A stretch of 64,000 nt of DNA from an uncultured Acidimicrobiales bacterium (GCA_937991435.1 CALKPY010000007.1:1-64000), one strand, 5' to 3'. Shown: positions 1 to 9,589, counted from the stretch's first letter. Numbers and translations: made by a program. The notes: generated from the letters alone by a model not told the origin.

Positions 1-175
1 AACGTCGACACCAGTGCCCCCGAAGACCCACCGGTGACCCAACTCGGCCGTCGCTCGAAGTTGTTCGGATGATCCGAGCTATGCAACGTGTGCTATGGTC
101 CACCCAGATCGAAAAAGCAAACGGCCCCGCCACCGTGGAAGGGGTGCGGGGCCATGACCGGAAGGTAGTTCCGAT

Positions 176-808
176 ATGCCCACCATAGACCAAACCGAAC
201 TCGCAGGCATCCTCGCCGCTCATCAGAAGTGGCGCAACGGTGAACCCGGAGGGGAGCGCGCCGACCTGCGCGACGCCGACCTGCGCGGCGCCAACCTGCG
301 CAGAGCCAACCTGCACGGCGTCGACCTGCACGGCGTCGACCTGTACGGCGCCGACCTGCGCAGAGCCAACCTGCGCGGCGCCAACCTGCGCGGCGCCAAC
401 CTGCGCAGAGCCAACCTGCACGACGCCGACCTGCACGGCGCCGACCTGCGCGACGCCGACCTGCACGGCGCCGACCTGCGCGACGCCGACCTGCGCGGCG
501 CCAACCTGTACCGCGCCGACCTGCGCAGAGCTACCCTGTACCGCGCCAAATTCGCAGGTTGTAACCTCGACAGTGTCAGCGGCATCGTCTGGGCGGCAGT
601 CGGGCCAACCCCCGAAGGCCGAACAGTAATTGCCGTATGGCACGGGCCAGAAGAAGGCATCATCGTGCATTGCGGATGCGGGCGCAACACGCCCGCTGAC
701 GCGCTCGCCGCTTGTGGCGACACATCGGACCCGAAACGGTGCCGAAAACTTGTCAAACGGGTCGTCAAAGACGTCACCGCTTGGGTTGACGGTTTGGAGA
801 CAGCATGA
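176..808 (+). CDS. Pentapeptide-repeat protein
   Basis: Tandem A(D/N)LxG-type pentapeptides (ADLRDADLRGANLRRANLHGVDL...) over about 100 residues. Confidence 0.9.
   Translation: MPTIDQTELAGILAAHQKWRNGEPGGERADLRDADLRGANLRRANLHGVDLHGVDLYGADLRRANLRGANLRGANLRRANLHDADLHGADLRDADLHGADLRDADLRGANLYRADLRRATLYRAKFAGCNLDSVSGIVWAAVGPTPEGRTVIAVWHGPEEGIIVHCGCGRNTPADALAACGDTSDPKRCRKLVKRVVKDVTAWVDGLETA
256..545 (+). repeat. 15-bp tandem DNA repeat (GACCTGCRCGGCGCC-type units) encoding the pentapeptides
   Basis: Near-identical 15-bp units visible directly; several adjacent copies are synonymous or identical. Confidence 0.85.
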
Positions 809-1205
809 CCGCCATCTTCAGCAACTTCGCCCTCCTGGTCGCGTTCCTGTGGGTCGTCGTCGACTTCTACGAACAAACGACCCGCAGGCAGATCGGAAGG
901 TTCAGAGAGGAAATGGGCCGATGGCAACGATAACCCGACCGAAGTACGTCGCCTACGTGTGGGACGAACCGACCTTGAAGATCTGGCACCGAGGCTTCTA
1001 CAGGTCTTGGCTACGAGCGAAGGTCGCGGCCTGGTGGCATAAGACGACCCGGGACGCGAACTCGGCGTCTCTCGTGTTCAAGACGTTCCACGACCGGCAT
1101 CTAGAGTTCGAGGCGTCCAAGCAGCTGCAATGGTAATTGATCGGCCATTTAGATGTTAACTGTTTCGCCAAACAATCCAGAAAGATGATCCATACGGCCT
1201 AATCC

Positions 1206-1352
1206 GTGGACTGCTCGACCAGACGCAGCCCGGTCCCTGCCAGCATCGGCTCCCTGCAATCCCTGCACTGCGGCGCAGGCGGGATCGTGACCCGAACCAT
1301 CCTGCAGTGCTCGCAATGCCACGAAGACCGCTCAGGCTCTGCTGTGCTCTGA
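1206..1352 (+). CDS. Small CxxC/Cys-rich protein (GTG start), not in ORF track
   Basis: Reads VDCSTRRSPVPASIGSLQSLHCGAGGIVTRTILQCSQCHEDRSGSAVL*; zinc-ribbon-like spacing. Confidence 0.45.
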   Translation: MDCSTRRSPVPASIGSLQSLHCGAGGIVTRTILQCSQCHEDRSGSAVL

Positions 1353-1536
1353 CTGTGTCGACTCATCCCCCCAAGATAGCATACTGTGATACTGTGACGC
1401 CATGGAACCCGTCAACGACGAATGATCACTCGCCCTCGTACAACGACTTCAGGTCCTCCTCGATCGGCTGTGCAGCCGACACCATCGGCCGGTTCATCAG
1501 CCGCAGGATTTCATTCTTCTGCTCGATCGAACCTAC

Positions 1537-1755
1537 TCATGAAGAGAACTTCAACTGGCCGATAGCCGTCCACGGAATGAACGCCGGGTCGCCCTGAAGA
1601 TCGGCCTCCCGGTACACGGCGACCCCATCCGAGTACACGGCCATCACGTAGACGCTGATCGCGGACGAATCGATTCGATGCAGTACAGCTCGCGGCATCC
1701 CGCCTTCAGCATCGACTCGGGCCTTGACGTCCTCCCACATTGTGTTCGGTGTCAC
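1537..1755 (-). CDS. Hypothetical protein
   Basis: Good codon bias, operon-like overlap with next minus-strand gene. Confidence 0.5.
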   Translation of the reverse strand: MTPNTMWEDVKARVDAEGGMPRAVLHRIDSSAISVYVMAVYSDGVAVYREADLQGDPAFIPWTAIGQLKFSS

Positions 1756-1955
1756 GGCTCCAGCCTCTCATGTGCGTACAGGTCGGCCTGTGCTATGTCT
1801 ACCAGCTGCTGAAGGCGGAAGATCTCATCGTCCGGCGCTCCCTGCTGAAGCGCTGCGTCGCAGGTAACCTCGGCGGCTCGCACGAGAGTACCGAGGCGGT
1901 GAAGCTTCTGCTCCCACTGACTGGCTGCATCTAGTTCTTGACTGGTGAAGCTCAT
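1752..1955 (-). CDS. Hypothetical protein
   Basis: Overlapping ATGA arrangement with neighbours. Confidence 0.5.
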   Translation of the reverse strand: MSFTSQELDAASQWEQKLHRLGTLVRAAEVTCDAALQQGAPDDEIFRLQQLVDIAQADLYAHERLEP

Positions 1956-2101
1956 GCGGGGCGGATTGTGGTGTCGATACCGGCCTTGCCGTGAAGCTCA
2001 CAGGCTCGGGCCTGCGCTGCTTCCACGGCCATTGGGCCTTCGGTGCGGGTGGTGTTGAAGACCCGGTCGGTGATGACTACGTTGTACTGTGTTGCGTTCA
2101 T
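1952..2101 (-). CDS. Small protein MNATQYNVVITDRVFNTTRTEGP... expressed from leaderless promoter
   Basis: ATG 6 nt after GATAAT-type -10 of the promoter family. Confidence 0.6.
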   Translation of the reverse strand: MNATQYNVVITDRVFNTTRTEGPMAVEAAQARACELHGKAGIDTTIRPA

Positions 2102-2136
2102 ATATGTATTATCGACGCTTTGCTGGGAACCTTGAG
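2099..2136 (-). promoter_or_regulatory. Promoter family copy: CTCAAG-N17-GATAAT-ATG
   Basis: cttgag 2131-2136, attatc 2108-2113 (reverse), 17-nt spacer. Confidence 0.8.
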
Positions 2137-2201
2137 TCAAACCGAAACAACAGGCCAAACGACCTACACCCGCATGCCAAACAGGATGCTAAGGTGGCCC
2201 C

Positions 2202-2441
2202 ATGAAACGACTACTCGGAATTGCCATCGTCCTGCTCGGCGCCGCGGCTGGCGTCTACATCGGCGGGTACCTCATGATCTTCGGTGGGGGAGTCCAGTTC
2301 GTGGACGCTCTCCAAGCGGACCCGGTCGATTCAAGCTCGGCCGTAATCGGAGCGATCCGGTTCGGGTTCGGCTGGATGGTCGGCTGGATCGTGTTCGGGG
2401 TGATCGGGTTCATTGGCGGTCTTCTCGCCCTCTGGGACTAA
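2202..2441 (+). CDS. Small membrane protein, two TM segments
   Basis: MKRLLGIAIVLLGAAAGVYIGGYLMIFGG...; TAAGGT-like -10 seven nt upstream of ATG. Confidence 0.6.
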   Translation: MKRLLGIAIVLLGAAAGVYIGGYLMIFGGGVQFVDALQADPVDSSSAVIGAIRFGFGWMVGWIVFGVIGFIGGLLALWD

Positions 2442-2530
2442 GTCATGCCGTTAGTCAGTGACGGCAAGCACGGATTCGACGCGGCCGGGCTGCACAACCC
2501 CGGCTGGGATTACGACAACCCCGGCTGAAG

Positions 2531-2884
2531 TTACCAGCGCCAATCGGCCCAAGCCTGCAGCGATGGAGAAGGAACGCCGCCGTCCTCACGGGCTACCATC
2601 AGATGCTCGGCGAGGTTGCCCTCGTCCGGTCCGATGGACTCCCATGTCTCGGCGGAGACTCGAACCTCTTGGCCCTCAGGGTCAACGAGCAGCCAGACCC
2701 GCTCGCAGTCATCGATGACGGTGTCGTCAGTGACATGCTCGGGTCCGTCGAACTGGCCGCCATCGAAGATGCCGGGCACGTCGCGTACGATCAGGCATCC
2801 GTAGGTGGCGTGCTCGATCGGGATGGCTTTGCCGATGTGGATCTTGTTGTTGCGCTTGTCTTGGAGTGCGATGTAGGTGTTCAT
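2531..2884 (-). CDS. Hypothetical protein
   Basis: 117-aa ORF directly downstream of 2893-3183 gene. Confidence 0.6.
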   Translation of the reverse strand: MNTYIALQDKRNNKIHIGKAIPIEHATYGCLIVRDVPGIFDGGQFDGPEHVTDDTVIDDCERVWLLVDPEGQEVRVSAETWESIGPDEGNLAEHLMVAREDGGVPSPSLQAWADWRW

Positions 2885-2892
2885 GGCGGGTC

Positions 2893-3183
2893 CTATCGGT
2901 TGTTGGCTTGTGCGGCTTTACCGGCGGCTACTGCGTTGCGGAGGTCGTCCACTGTTCCGCAGCGTGGGAGGTTGTGGCCTTCGATCAGGTTGAGGAGGGT
3001 CATTGCCTGGTCGTAGGCTCGGTACTTGGCGACTTTGCTTACGGGGGTTTTGCGTTTGCCTGCGTTCCAGTTGTCGACGCTGGTGATGAAGCTTTGGATG
3101 GCTTTGGTGTTGCGGGCTACTGTTTCGTTGATGAGGCCTTGGTGTCCGGTTTGGCTTGTGGTGATGGTAATGTTCGTGTTCAT
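2893..3183 (-). CDS. Hypothetical protein MNTNITITTSQTGHQGL...
   Basis: Start at promoter-family ATG rather than at ORF-track start. Confidence 0.65.
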   Translation of the reverse strand: MNTNITITTSQTGHQGLINETVARNTKAIQSFITSVDNWNAGKRKTPVSKVAKYRAYDQAMTLLNLIEGHNLPRCGTVDDLRNAVAAGKAAQANNR

Positions 3184-3218
3184 ATATATATTATCGACGG
3201 GTCTGGGTGACACTTGAG
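3181..3218 (-). promoter_or_regulatory. Promoter family copy
   Basis: cttgag 3213-3218, N17, attatc 3190-3195, cat at 3181-3183. Confidence 0.85.
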
Positions 3219-3237
3219 GAGTTTTCTCGAAAAAAGA

Positions 3238-3248
3238 TTTCTGAGAAA
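3238..3248. promoter_or_regulatory. TTTCTGAGAAA palindrome between divergent promoters
   Basis: Same palindrome recurs upstream of other family promoters. Confidence 0.55.
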
Positions 3249-3261
3249 TCTGCTCCAGTGG

Positions 3262-3301
3262 CTAAAGTCTCACCGAAACAGGACGATAATATATATATAT
3301 G
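3262..3301 (+). promoter_or_regulatory. Promoter family copy driving CCA-adding enzyme gene
   Basis: ctaaag 3262-3267, N17, gataat 3285-3290, ATG 3299. Confidence 0.85.
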
Positions 3302-4048
3302 AACGCATCGCAAGAAACCTTCAACCAAATAGCCGCAGCAGCAGCACACTTCACCGGCAACGGATGGACCGCACGAGTAGTCGGCGGAACCGTACGCGAC
3401 TGGGCCATGGGAGTCCCCTCCAACGACTTCGACTTCGTAGTCAAAGGCCCTGAGGGTTCAACCTTCGAAGACGCAGTTGCACACTTCTCCACCTTCGGAG
3501 AATGGGTCGCAACCGCCGAAACCACCTTCGCATTCAAAGTACGGGTCGAAGGATTCGAAGAAGACTGCGACTTCGTTTGGGCACGCAAAGAGCACGGCCC
3601 GTGGGACAAAGACGGCAAACCAGCCTTCTGCACCGAAGGGACCTTCGAGGACGACGAAGCACGCCGCGACTTCACATGGAACGCAATGTCGATAGACGCA
3701 GAAGGAACCTTCCGGGATCCCTTCAACGGAATGGCAGACATGGAGACCGGAACCATACGAGCATGCGGAAACGCATTTGACCGGTTCATGGAGTCCCCTG
3801 ACCGAGCAGGACGAGCAATGAAATTTGCTGCCCGGTTCGGATGGGCCGCCGACGAAGACATGGAAGCAGCTTTCGCTAACCCCGAGTTCTGGGAACGGTG
3901 CGCAGCATCGAACTCGGACACTCGCCAGAACGCATGGCGCGGAGCATTCGGGGAAGACGCACAGGCCGCAGCAATGTTCTTTGGGTCTTGGCCCAAAGGA
4001 ATGTGCGAGGCCTTCACGGCTGGCTGCACGATGAAATTCAAAGGCTAA
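3299..4048 (+). CDS. cca: tRNA nucleotidyltransferase (CCA-adding enzyme / polyA polymerase head domain)
   Basis: VVGGTVRDWAMGVPSNDFDFVVKG and ARRDFTWNAMSID...DPFNGMADM...SPDRAGRAMKFAARFGW motifs. Confidence 0.85.
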   Translation: MNASQETFNQIAAAAAHFTGNGWTARVVGGTVRDWAMGVPSNDFDFVVKGPEGSTFEDAVAHFSTFGEWVATAETTFAFKVRVEGFEEDCDFVWARKEHGPWDKDGKPAFCTEGTFEDDEARRDFTWNAMSIDAEGTFRDPFNGMADMETGTIRACGNAFDRFMESPDRAGRAMKFAARFGWAADEDMEAAFANPEFWERCAASNSDTRQNAWRGAFGEDAQAAAMFFGSWPKGMCEAFTAGCTMKFKG

Positions 4049-4226
4049 GGAGTTGGCCCGGTTGGTCGAGTGACCGGCCGGGCTGATACCTTCTCGCCGT
4101 GGACGATGAATTGTTGACGGCCTTGATCCGACTCGTGCTCTTCCTGTCCCTGTGTGGGCTTGTGGTCGCCGGGGTGGCGTTAGCGTTCTTCTTGCCGCTG
4201 GTGTAACCCTGCGCTAAAGTAGCGGG

Positions 4227-4679
4227 ATGATCGAAGATATCCCACTCCCCGGATTCGGGCACTGCGAGCTATGCGACAAGAAAGACGCCAAGATCGCCGA
4301 CCTCCGAACCAAACTAATCGAACACCAACGCGAGCTTGCACGCTGGAGAGGCGACTACGGCAGCCTCTACAACGGGGCGCCGCCACGCGTCCACGGATCG
4401 CCGACATCCGCAGCAGGTGCCGCCAAGATCGCCCCGAAGGCCGGACAGATCCGGCAACAGATCCTGCAGCATTTCCAGCAGGACAGCCACGGGCGCGGTC
4501 TCACCTGCGCCGAGGTAGAGCTTCTGTTCCCGGACCATTCGCATCAGTCGATCTCGGCGCGGATCAGGGAACTCGTACTCGAAGGCGATATCTACAACAC
4601 TGGAGAGACTCGGGTTAACCCGAAGTCTGGCGTGAAGGTGCGGGTCTACCGGGAAGTTAAGGAGACGGCTGATGTATAG
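4227..4679 (+). CDS. Winged-helix-like protein with N-terminal CxxC
   Basis: GLTCAEVELLFPDHSHQSISARIRELVLEGDIYNTGETR wHTH pattern. Confidence 0.6.
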   Translation: MIEDIPLPGFGHCELCDKKDAKIADLRTKLIEHQRELARWRGDYGSLYNGAPPRVHGSPTSAAGAAKIAPKAGQIRQQILQHFQQDSHGRGLTCAEVELLFPDHSHQSISARIRELVLEGDIYNTGETRVNPKSGVKVRVYREVKETADV

Positions 4680-4953
4680 CCCGAGCGAAGCTGTTTGGTT
4701 GAATCAGATCATGGAAATGGCTGAAGAGTTCGCTCGACGGCCGTCCATCGACGCCGAGCTGAGGTTGGCCGTTCCCGAGGGATGGTCGATCGAGCTGGAC
4801 GAGCATGGCCGACTGGCTGCGTGGCGTGCTGGCGTGCCGGTGCTCGTGTCGTTGACGACGTGGATGTCGTATCCGCCGATGCCGGAGATGTACGAGTGGT
4901 CGGTGTCGCAGTCTGACGGTGTCGCCGTTCTATCATTCACCCGCATCGTGTGA
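4672..4953 (+). CDS. Hypothetical protein
   Basis: Overlaps upstream gene stop. Confidence 0.6.
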   Translation: MYSPSEAVWLNQIMEMAEEFARRPSIDAELRLAVPEGWSIELDEHGRLAAWRAGVPVLVSLTTWMSYPPMPEMYEWSVSQSDGVAVLSFTRIV

Positions 4954-4965
4954 TACTGTCTTCGT

Positions 4966-5172
4966 ATGGCTAAACGAATCGAACTCCCAACCATCCCCGA
5001 CTACGACGAAGGCGCCATCTACACAGGACTACTCGGCGCAACCCTCACAGCACAAGCCCTCGTATGCATCGCCACCGACCTACGCCGGATCGCAAACGCA
5101 ATGGAACCCGCAACCCACAGGGCGCCCGAAGACGACCCCGCCCAATACGCCGAAGAACCGGCGCCTCTCTAG
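4966..5172 (+). CDS. Hypothetical protein
   Basis: TACTGT-like -10 six nt upstream of ATG. Confidence 0.5.
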   Translation: MAKRIELPTIPDYDEGAIYTGLLGATLTAQALVCIATDLRRIANAMEPATHRAPEDDPAQYAEEPAPL

Positions 5173-5549
5173 TGGACGCTCAAACCTACTACGACAAGAC
5201 CGTCGACCACCTACGACAACAAGGCGTCAGAGCCACCACAGGGACCACGTGCACGTTCAGCGACGCTTGCGGCCGTTCCTGCGCTATCGGCGCGCACATC
5301 CCGAAAGACCACCCAGCCAGCAAGATGCCCGGAGAAAGCTTCACTTGGCTTCGAGAAGAATACCCGGAGCTTGCAGGCATCGCCTGGCCCGACACGCCTC
5401 AAGGCGTTAGGCTCGCCAGCAGACTGCAAGCCCTCCATGACCGCTACATCAACTGGAACCATAAAGCAGGCCGGTTTGGGCTGGTCGGCGAAACGCACGC
5501 CCAAGAGATCGCAGAACTCTACGGTCTCGTCTACACGCCGCCGTCCTAA
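5172..5549 (+). CDS. Hypothetical phage protein (GTG start)
   Basis: VDAQTYYDKTVDHLRQQGVRATTGTTCTFSDACGRSCAIGAHIP... Confidence 0.6.
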   Translation: MDAQTYYDKTVDHLRQQGVRATTGTTCTFSDACGRSCAIGAHIPKDHPASKMPGESFTWLREEYPELAGIAWPDTPQGVRLASRLQALHDRYINWNHKAGRFGLVGETHAQEIAELYGLVYTPPS

Positions 5550-5552
5550 TAG

Positions 5553-5996
5553 TTATAGGAACCCGACCCAAACGTGCAGGACCACGAACCCGAGCACGAC
5601 ACAGCAGGCTGATCCGAGCAGGTCGACCCACAGGCGAGTGAAAGTCTCCTGAATTGCTGAGCCAGTCACAAGCACCGCCGTGAGCCAGAACGACATCGCG
5701 ACGCACGCCGCAACCGGTTCGACGATCGGGGCACTGCCCAACATGACGGTTGAGGCCGCCAGCTTGTTCAAGGTGCTGGTGACACCGAACATCACCACCA
5801 CTGGAAGAACATATGACAAGTAAGGCACCATTGCTCGTGGTTCCGAATGAACGGACCCATCCAGCCACCAGTCGTCGCCCTGCCTTTCAGAGTCACGATG
5901 CGAAGCGAACCCGACCGTCCAGACGCAGAACAGACAGAACGCGCCAACAAGGACGCCGATGACGGCTAAGAGACCGATAAATAGTTGTGCAAGCAT
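5553..5996 (-). CDS. Membrane protein, several TM helices
   Basis: MLAQLFIGLLAVIGVLVGAFCLFCVW... hydrophobic segments. Confidence 0.65.
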   Translation of the reverse strand: MLAQLFIGLLAVIGVLVGAFCLFCVWTVGFASHRDSERQGDDWWLDGSVHSEPRAMVPYLSYVLPVVVMFGVTSTLNKLAASTVMLGSAPIVEPVAACVAMSFWLTAVLVTGSAIQETFTRLWVDLLGSACCVVLGFVVLHVWVGFL

Positions 5997-6065
5997 GCCT
6001 TAGTCTTCGACCCGAACGGGTCAAACCTTTAGGGCCGATGCAGTGGTTTGGGCAGCCTTGACCAG

Positions 6066-6671
6066 TCAGTCGAGAAGATCGAGAAGAGGCGCAGCCCCGC
6101 CCTGCCAACTGAACCGCGCCCAGCCGGTATCGACAGACCGGTTGAAAGGCTGATCGTAAACAACAGGCCGCCATTCAGCGACCGCTGCTTCCTCTGGTTT
6201 GATAGCGTCATCAAGAAGGAGCTGCCCGCGGATCAGGGACTTGTTCGGCGTCGTGATCATTCGCTTCGACCAGCCTTCACCCATGTGAAGTTCAAGCCAT
6301 GCCGCTTTCTCGTCGCGGCATGTCGGGTTCGCTTCGAGCGGTTTCGTGCAGATCCACACGTCGGCGTGTTCGGCTAGTTCGTTCAATCCGTCGGCGGCGC
6401 CTTCGATTGGGGGGAGTGAGGCGAACCAGCCGGGCCGGTTCACGACTAGCTCGCGCATGACGGCGAAACCGAAGCCGGGGTCGATGAGGTGCTCGTTCAG
6501 GAATCGGTGTTCCTGATCGTCGAGTGATTGGATGTCCCACGGCCAGAACGTTTTGTTGGCGGCTGAGTTGTTCCAGATTCGGGTTGCTTCGTCCCAGTAG
6601 CGAAGATCAAAATCAGCAAGCACGCCATCCTGGTCAACTAGGACGGTGGGTCGAGTGGTGTCGTTGGTCAT
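6066..6671 (-). CDS. 5'(3')-deoxyribonucleotidase-like HAD protein
   Basis: TVLVDQDGVLADFD HAD motif I plus LLLDDAIKP late motif. Confidence 0.75.
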   Translation of the reverse strand: MTNDTTRPTVLVDQDGVLADFDLRYWDEATRIWNNSAANKTFWPWDIQSLDDQEHRFLNEHLIDPGFGFAVMRELVVNRPGWFASLPPIEGAADGLNELAEHADVWICTKPLEANPTCRDEKAAWLELHMGEGWSKRMITTPNKSLIRGQLLLDDAIKPEEAAVAEWRPVVYDQPFNRSVDTGWARFSWQGGAAPLLDLLD

Positions 6672-7076
6672 CCGTGCAACTTAGCAGTAGAGATCTCGTA
6701 TCGTCCAGCTAGGGACGGGTCGTACTGGAGGAGCGTTCCCCAGAATCGGAACAGGAGACTATCGGCGTCGCAGGATCCGTAGAGCGGGTCTTCGATGACC
6801 TGACCCATGAGTGCTTGTTGCCGGACGAATCGATCTGCTGATGCCGGTATCCAGACGGGTTCTTCGTTTGGTTGGCCCATCAGGATTTGGAGTTCAGTGT
6901 TTTCTGCGAGATCGATGCCGATCCAGATGAGGCGTTCGATCAGGTCGACTCGCATGCACGGGTCTTCGACTCTGGCAATGACGTCGTCGAGTTCGGCTCG
7001 GGCATCGGCGAGGGTGCGGCGTGTTTCTTCCATGTCGCCGATGCTAGTTTGAGAATGATCCGAATGGCCCATTGGG

Positions 7077-7109
7077 AAACGACCCAAACCAGACGATAAT
7101 ATATATATG
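7077..7109 (+). promoter_or_regulatory. Promoter family copy (variant -35)
   Basis: gataat 7095-7100, ATG 7107. Confidence 0.75.
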
Positions 7110-7310
7110 AGCAACGCAACCGCATTCGAAAACAAGTGCATCGCCTGGGATAAAGCCAAGCATGAACTCGCCGTACCCGTCACCGCAATCGAGCAGCAGA
7201 TCTTCGCCGCCGAAACGCAAGGCGCACCCGCCGAGGTAATCGCCAAGCTTGAGGCCGACCTCAAGGTCGCCGAGGCAACTCTCGAAGCCCACCTCGCTTC
7301 GGCGCCATGA
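7107..7310 (+). CDS. Small helical protein
   Basis: Leaderless start at promoter-family ATG. Confidence 0.65.
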   Translation: MSNATAFENKCIAWDKAKHELAVPVTAIEQQIFAAETQGAPAEVIAKLEADLKVAEATLEAHLASAP

Positions 7311-7573
7311 GCAGCCCACTCGAAGAGCGTGTCAAGCTCGCAGCGACCGAAGGACGCATCAAGCGCCTGCACGTCGACCAGCAGCTGATCCGCAAACGAG
7401 ACCCGAACCCCCTCACCGTCCAGACCTCAGCAGGTTCGATCAAGTGCGCCGAGGCTCATATCGATGGCCCGTCGAAACTCGTGTACGGCGACAAGCCGCT
7501 ATCGTGTGGCGCTCGGGTTTGGATCGAAACTACCTCAACGGTCACCTTGCCCGGCCTGTCGGATCTTACCTAG
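7307..7573 (+). CDS. Hypothetical protein
   Basis: ATGA overlap with upstream gene. Confidence 0.6.
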   Translation: MSSPLEERVKLAATEGRIKRLHVDQQLIRKRDPNPLTVQTSAGSIKCAEAHIDGPSKLVYGDKPLSCGARVWIETTSTVTLPGLSDLT

Positions 7574-7924
7574 CAGCATCCATCGCAGCAGTGGGTTCCG
7601 TTGTCGCAGCCGGTTGTTCGTTGGATGTGGCGGATGGTGTCCGGGTCGGGGTGTCCTACGCCGTGCTCGCAGAGGCGTTCGAAGATGCCGCGGTCTGGTC
7701 GCCAATGTAGGGGCCAGCTTGTCATGTGATGGTCGCTGGGTGCGTGGATGGGGCATGCGCCTTCGCACCCGTCTTCTGCGTGGTGGGTGAGCACGAGGCC
7801 GGTCTTGGGCCACCATGAGCGTTCCATGCCTTCGGGTGGCGGGCCGATCTGATCGTTGGGTGTGTGGGCTTCGAGGCCGCCGTGGTTGGGCGGTTGTGGT
7901 CGCATGCTCGTCAGATTAGGTTCT

Positions 7925-8299
7925 CTACGTTGACAAGTACAAATCAGCGTCGTCCCGAGGAGCAAGCGCAGCATCCGCAACATCATCATCGGTAACGGTC
8001 TCGACTTTCTTCGGCGGGCCGTACACGCCGTAAGACGACCCAGTCCGCTTAAACTTGGCGTGATGCATCCGGCAGTAGCCGGACACCTTCGCGTACTGGC
8101 CGCGCTCGCAGCCGGGATGCTGGCAGACAAGGCCTTCGGCGAGAAGTCGCTCTTCCCTGGCAGCGGTCCCGAAGTGTTCGAAATGGTAAATGGACCAGCC
8201 CTGCCTGCACGCTTGTCCGCGGCATTCAAGGTTGGTGTAGCCGTTAGCGGTTCCGCAACGGGCGTCTTCTGAGCCTAGGAGGCATTGTTCGTCAGGCAT
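7925..8299 (-). CDS. Cys/His-rich protein, HNH or zinc-binding type
   Basis: VCQHPGCERGQYAKVSGYCRMHHAKFKRTGS. Confidence 0.6.
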   Translation of the reverse strand: MPDEQCLLGSEDARCGTANGYTNLECRGQACRQGWSIYHFEHFGTAAREERLLAEGLVCQHPGCERGQYAKVSGYCRMHHAKFKRTGSSYGVYGPPKKVETVTDDDVADAALAPRDDADLYLST

Positions 8300-9070
8300 G
8301 GTGCGGCAACCTTAGCGGACCGTGCTAGCATCAGCGAACATGGACACCAACCTTTCCGAAGCAGCCGCCATTCACCGGGCCGTCTGCGTCGAGGCCGTGA
8401 ACCAGCTGAAGGCCCGGAACCACTCGAATTACAGCACCCGATGCTCCGTCTGCCAGACAAGCTTAGAACACTCGCAACGAGCCTGGTTCATTTGCATGAA
8501 CCCACTAAGGGCACTCGATCAGCACCTCCTCCTTTCTGAGCCGGGCGAATGCGCAGCCTGCGACACCGCCCTCGCCGAGCGAGAGCTTCCCGATATGCCA
8601 TGGGATGCCGACCGATTTGGAGAGCTTCCCGTGTTGTCTGAAGACTCGATGATCGGATAGGCTGCCGGTCCATGGACCCCCGTTTCGATTACGATCGACA
8701 ATACCCACATAGGAAAGCCGGGTACGGCAAGATCGGCTACTTCGCTCCGATGAGCCTGTTGGCCGACAATGCCGGATATGTCATCTACAAAGCGACCGGC
8801 CGGGATCCTGAAGTAGTCCGTTCAGAACGCCGCCGCAAACGGAAAGAAGCGAGAGCTTCCCGTAAACGCAACCGCTAACGACTGACCCTCACTACCCGCT
8901 CCCGTCCTCTGCTACCCACTTGACCAGCCTTGCCTGCCCGAACACACCCCACTCCGTAAGACTATCCGCACCGTAACCATCCAATCCGATACGACTCGCC
9001 CACTCAACACGCCCCGAACCGACGCCGCCTGCCTACGCTGCCTCGCGCGTTGACATGATATAGTTCCAGT

Positions 9071-9589
9071 ATGCCAGCGATTGAAGCCGTCGAAGACCCC
9101 GAGATCTTCGACTCATCCGAAACAGACGAACGGCACGCAAACGCAGCCAAACTCAGGATCGCCGGTTTCACCGATCTCGAAATCGCTGAAAGGCTCGGCT
9201 ACGACGGCCGAGGAGCAGCAGCCTGGGCAGTGAAACAAGGCATGAAAGTCCTCGGCGCCGATCTCGGCGGAGCCGAACGGCAAGACCTAATCAATGTCGA
9301 AGCAGCACGCTACGAGGCGCTTATTCGCACCCGGTACCGGCGGGCCTTCGTCGAAGGCGACGATCAGGCCATGAAGCTAGTTCTATCGGCCATGGCAGAG
9401 AAACGGAAACTGCTCGGTTTGGACGCTCCGTCGCGCACAGCCGTTCTTACCGCCGGGCTTGAGTTGGACGCCAACTCGCCGCTCACGAACGCCGAGAATG
9501 TGCTCGACGAGTTGATGCCGTTGCCGGTAGCCGGTGAACTCGGGTCCGGGATCATCGACGTCGAATCTACTGAAGTTCAGCCAGTCTAG
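9071..9589 (+). CDS. Terminase-small-subunit-like / HTH phage protein
   Basis: AKLRIAGFTDLEIAERLGYDGRGAAAWAVKQGM HTH followed by AMAEKRKLLGLDAPSR. Confidence 0.5.
   Translation: MPAIEAVEDPEIFDSSETDERHANAAKLRIAGFTDLEIAERLGYDGRGAAAWAVKQGMKVLGADLGGAERQDLINVEAARYEALIRTRYRRAFVEGDDQAMKLVLSAMAEKRKLLGLDAPSRTAVLTAGLELDANSPLTNAENVLDELMPLPVAGELGSGIIDVESTEVQPV

Noticed and set aside
240-629. ORF encoding Thr/Cys/Pro repeats (CATPTCAAPTCAE...)
   Set aside because: Alternate frame of the pentapeptide DNA repeat, so regularity is inherited; no start-site support.
223-927. 234-aa minus-strand Arg/Ser-rich ORF
   Set aside because: Antisense of the same repeat; low-complexity artefact.
3262-4041. 259-aa minus-strand ORF
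   Set aside because: Antisense of the clear CCA-adding enzyme; Ser/Ala-rich shadow frame.
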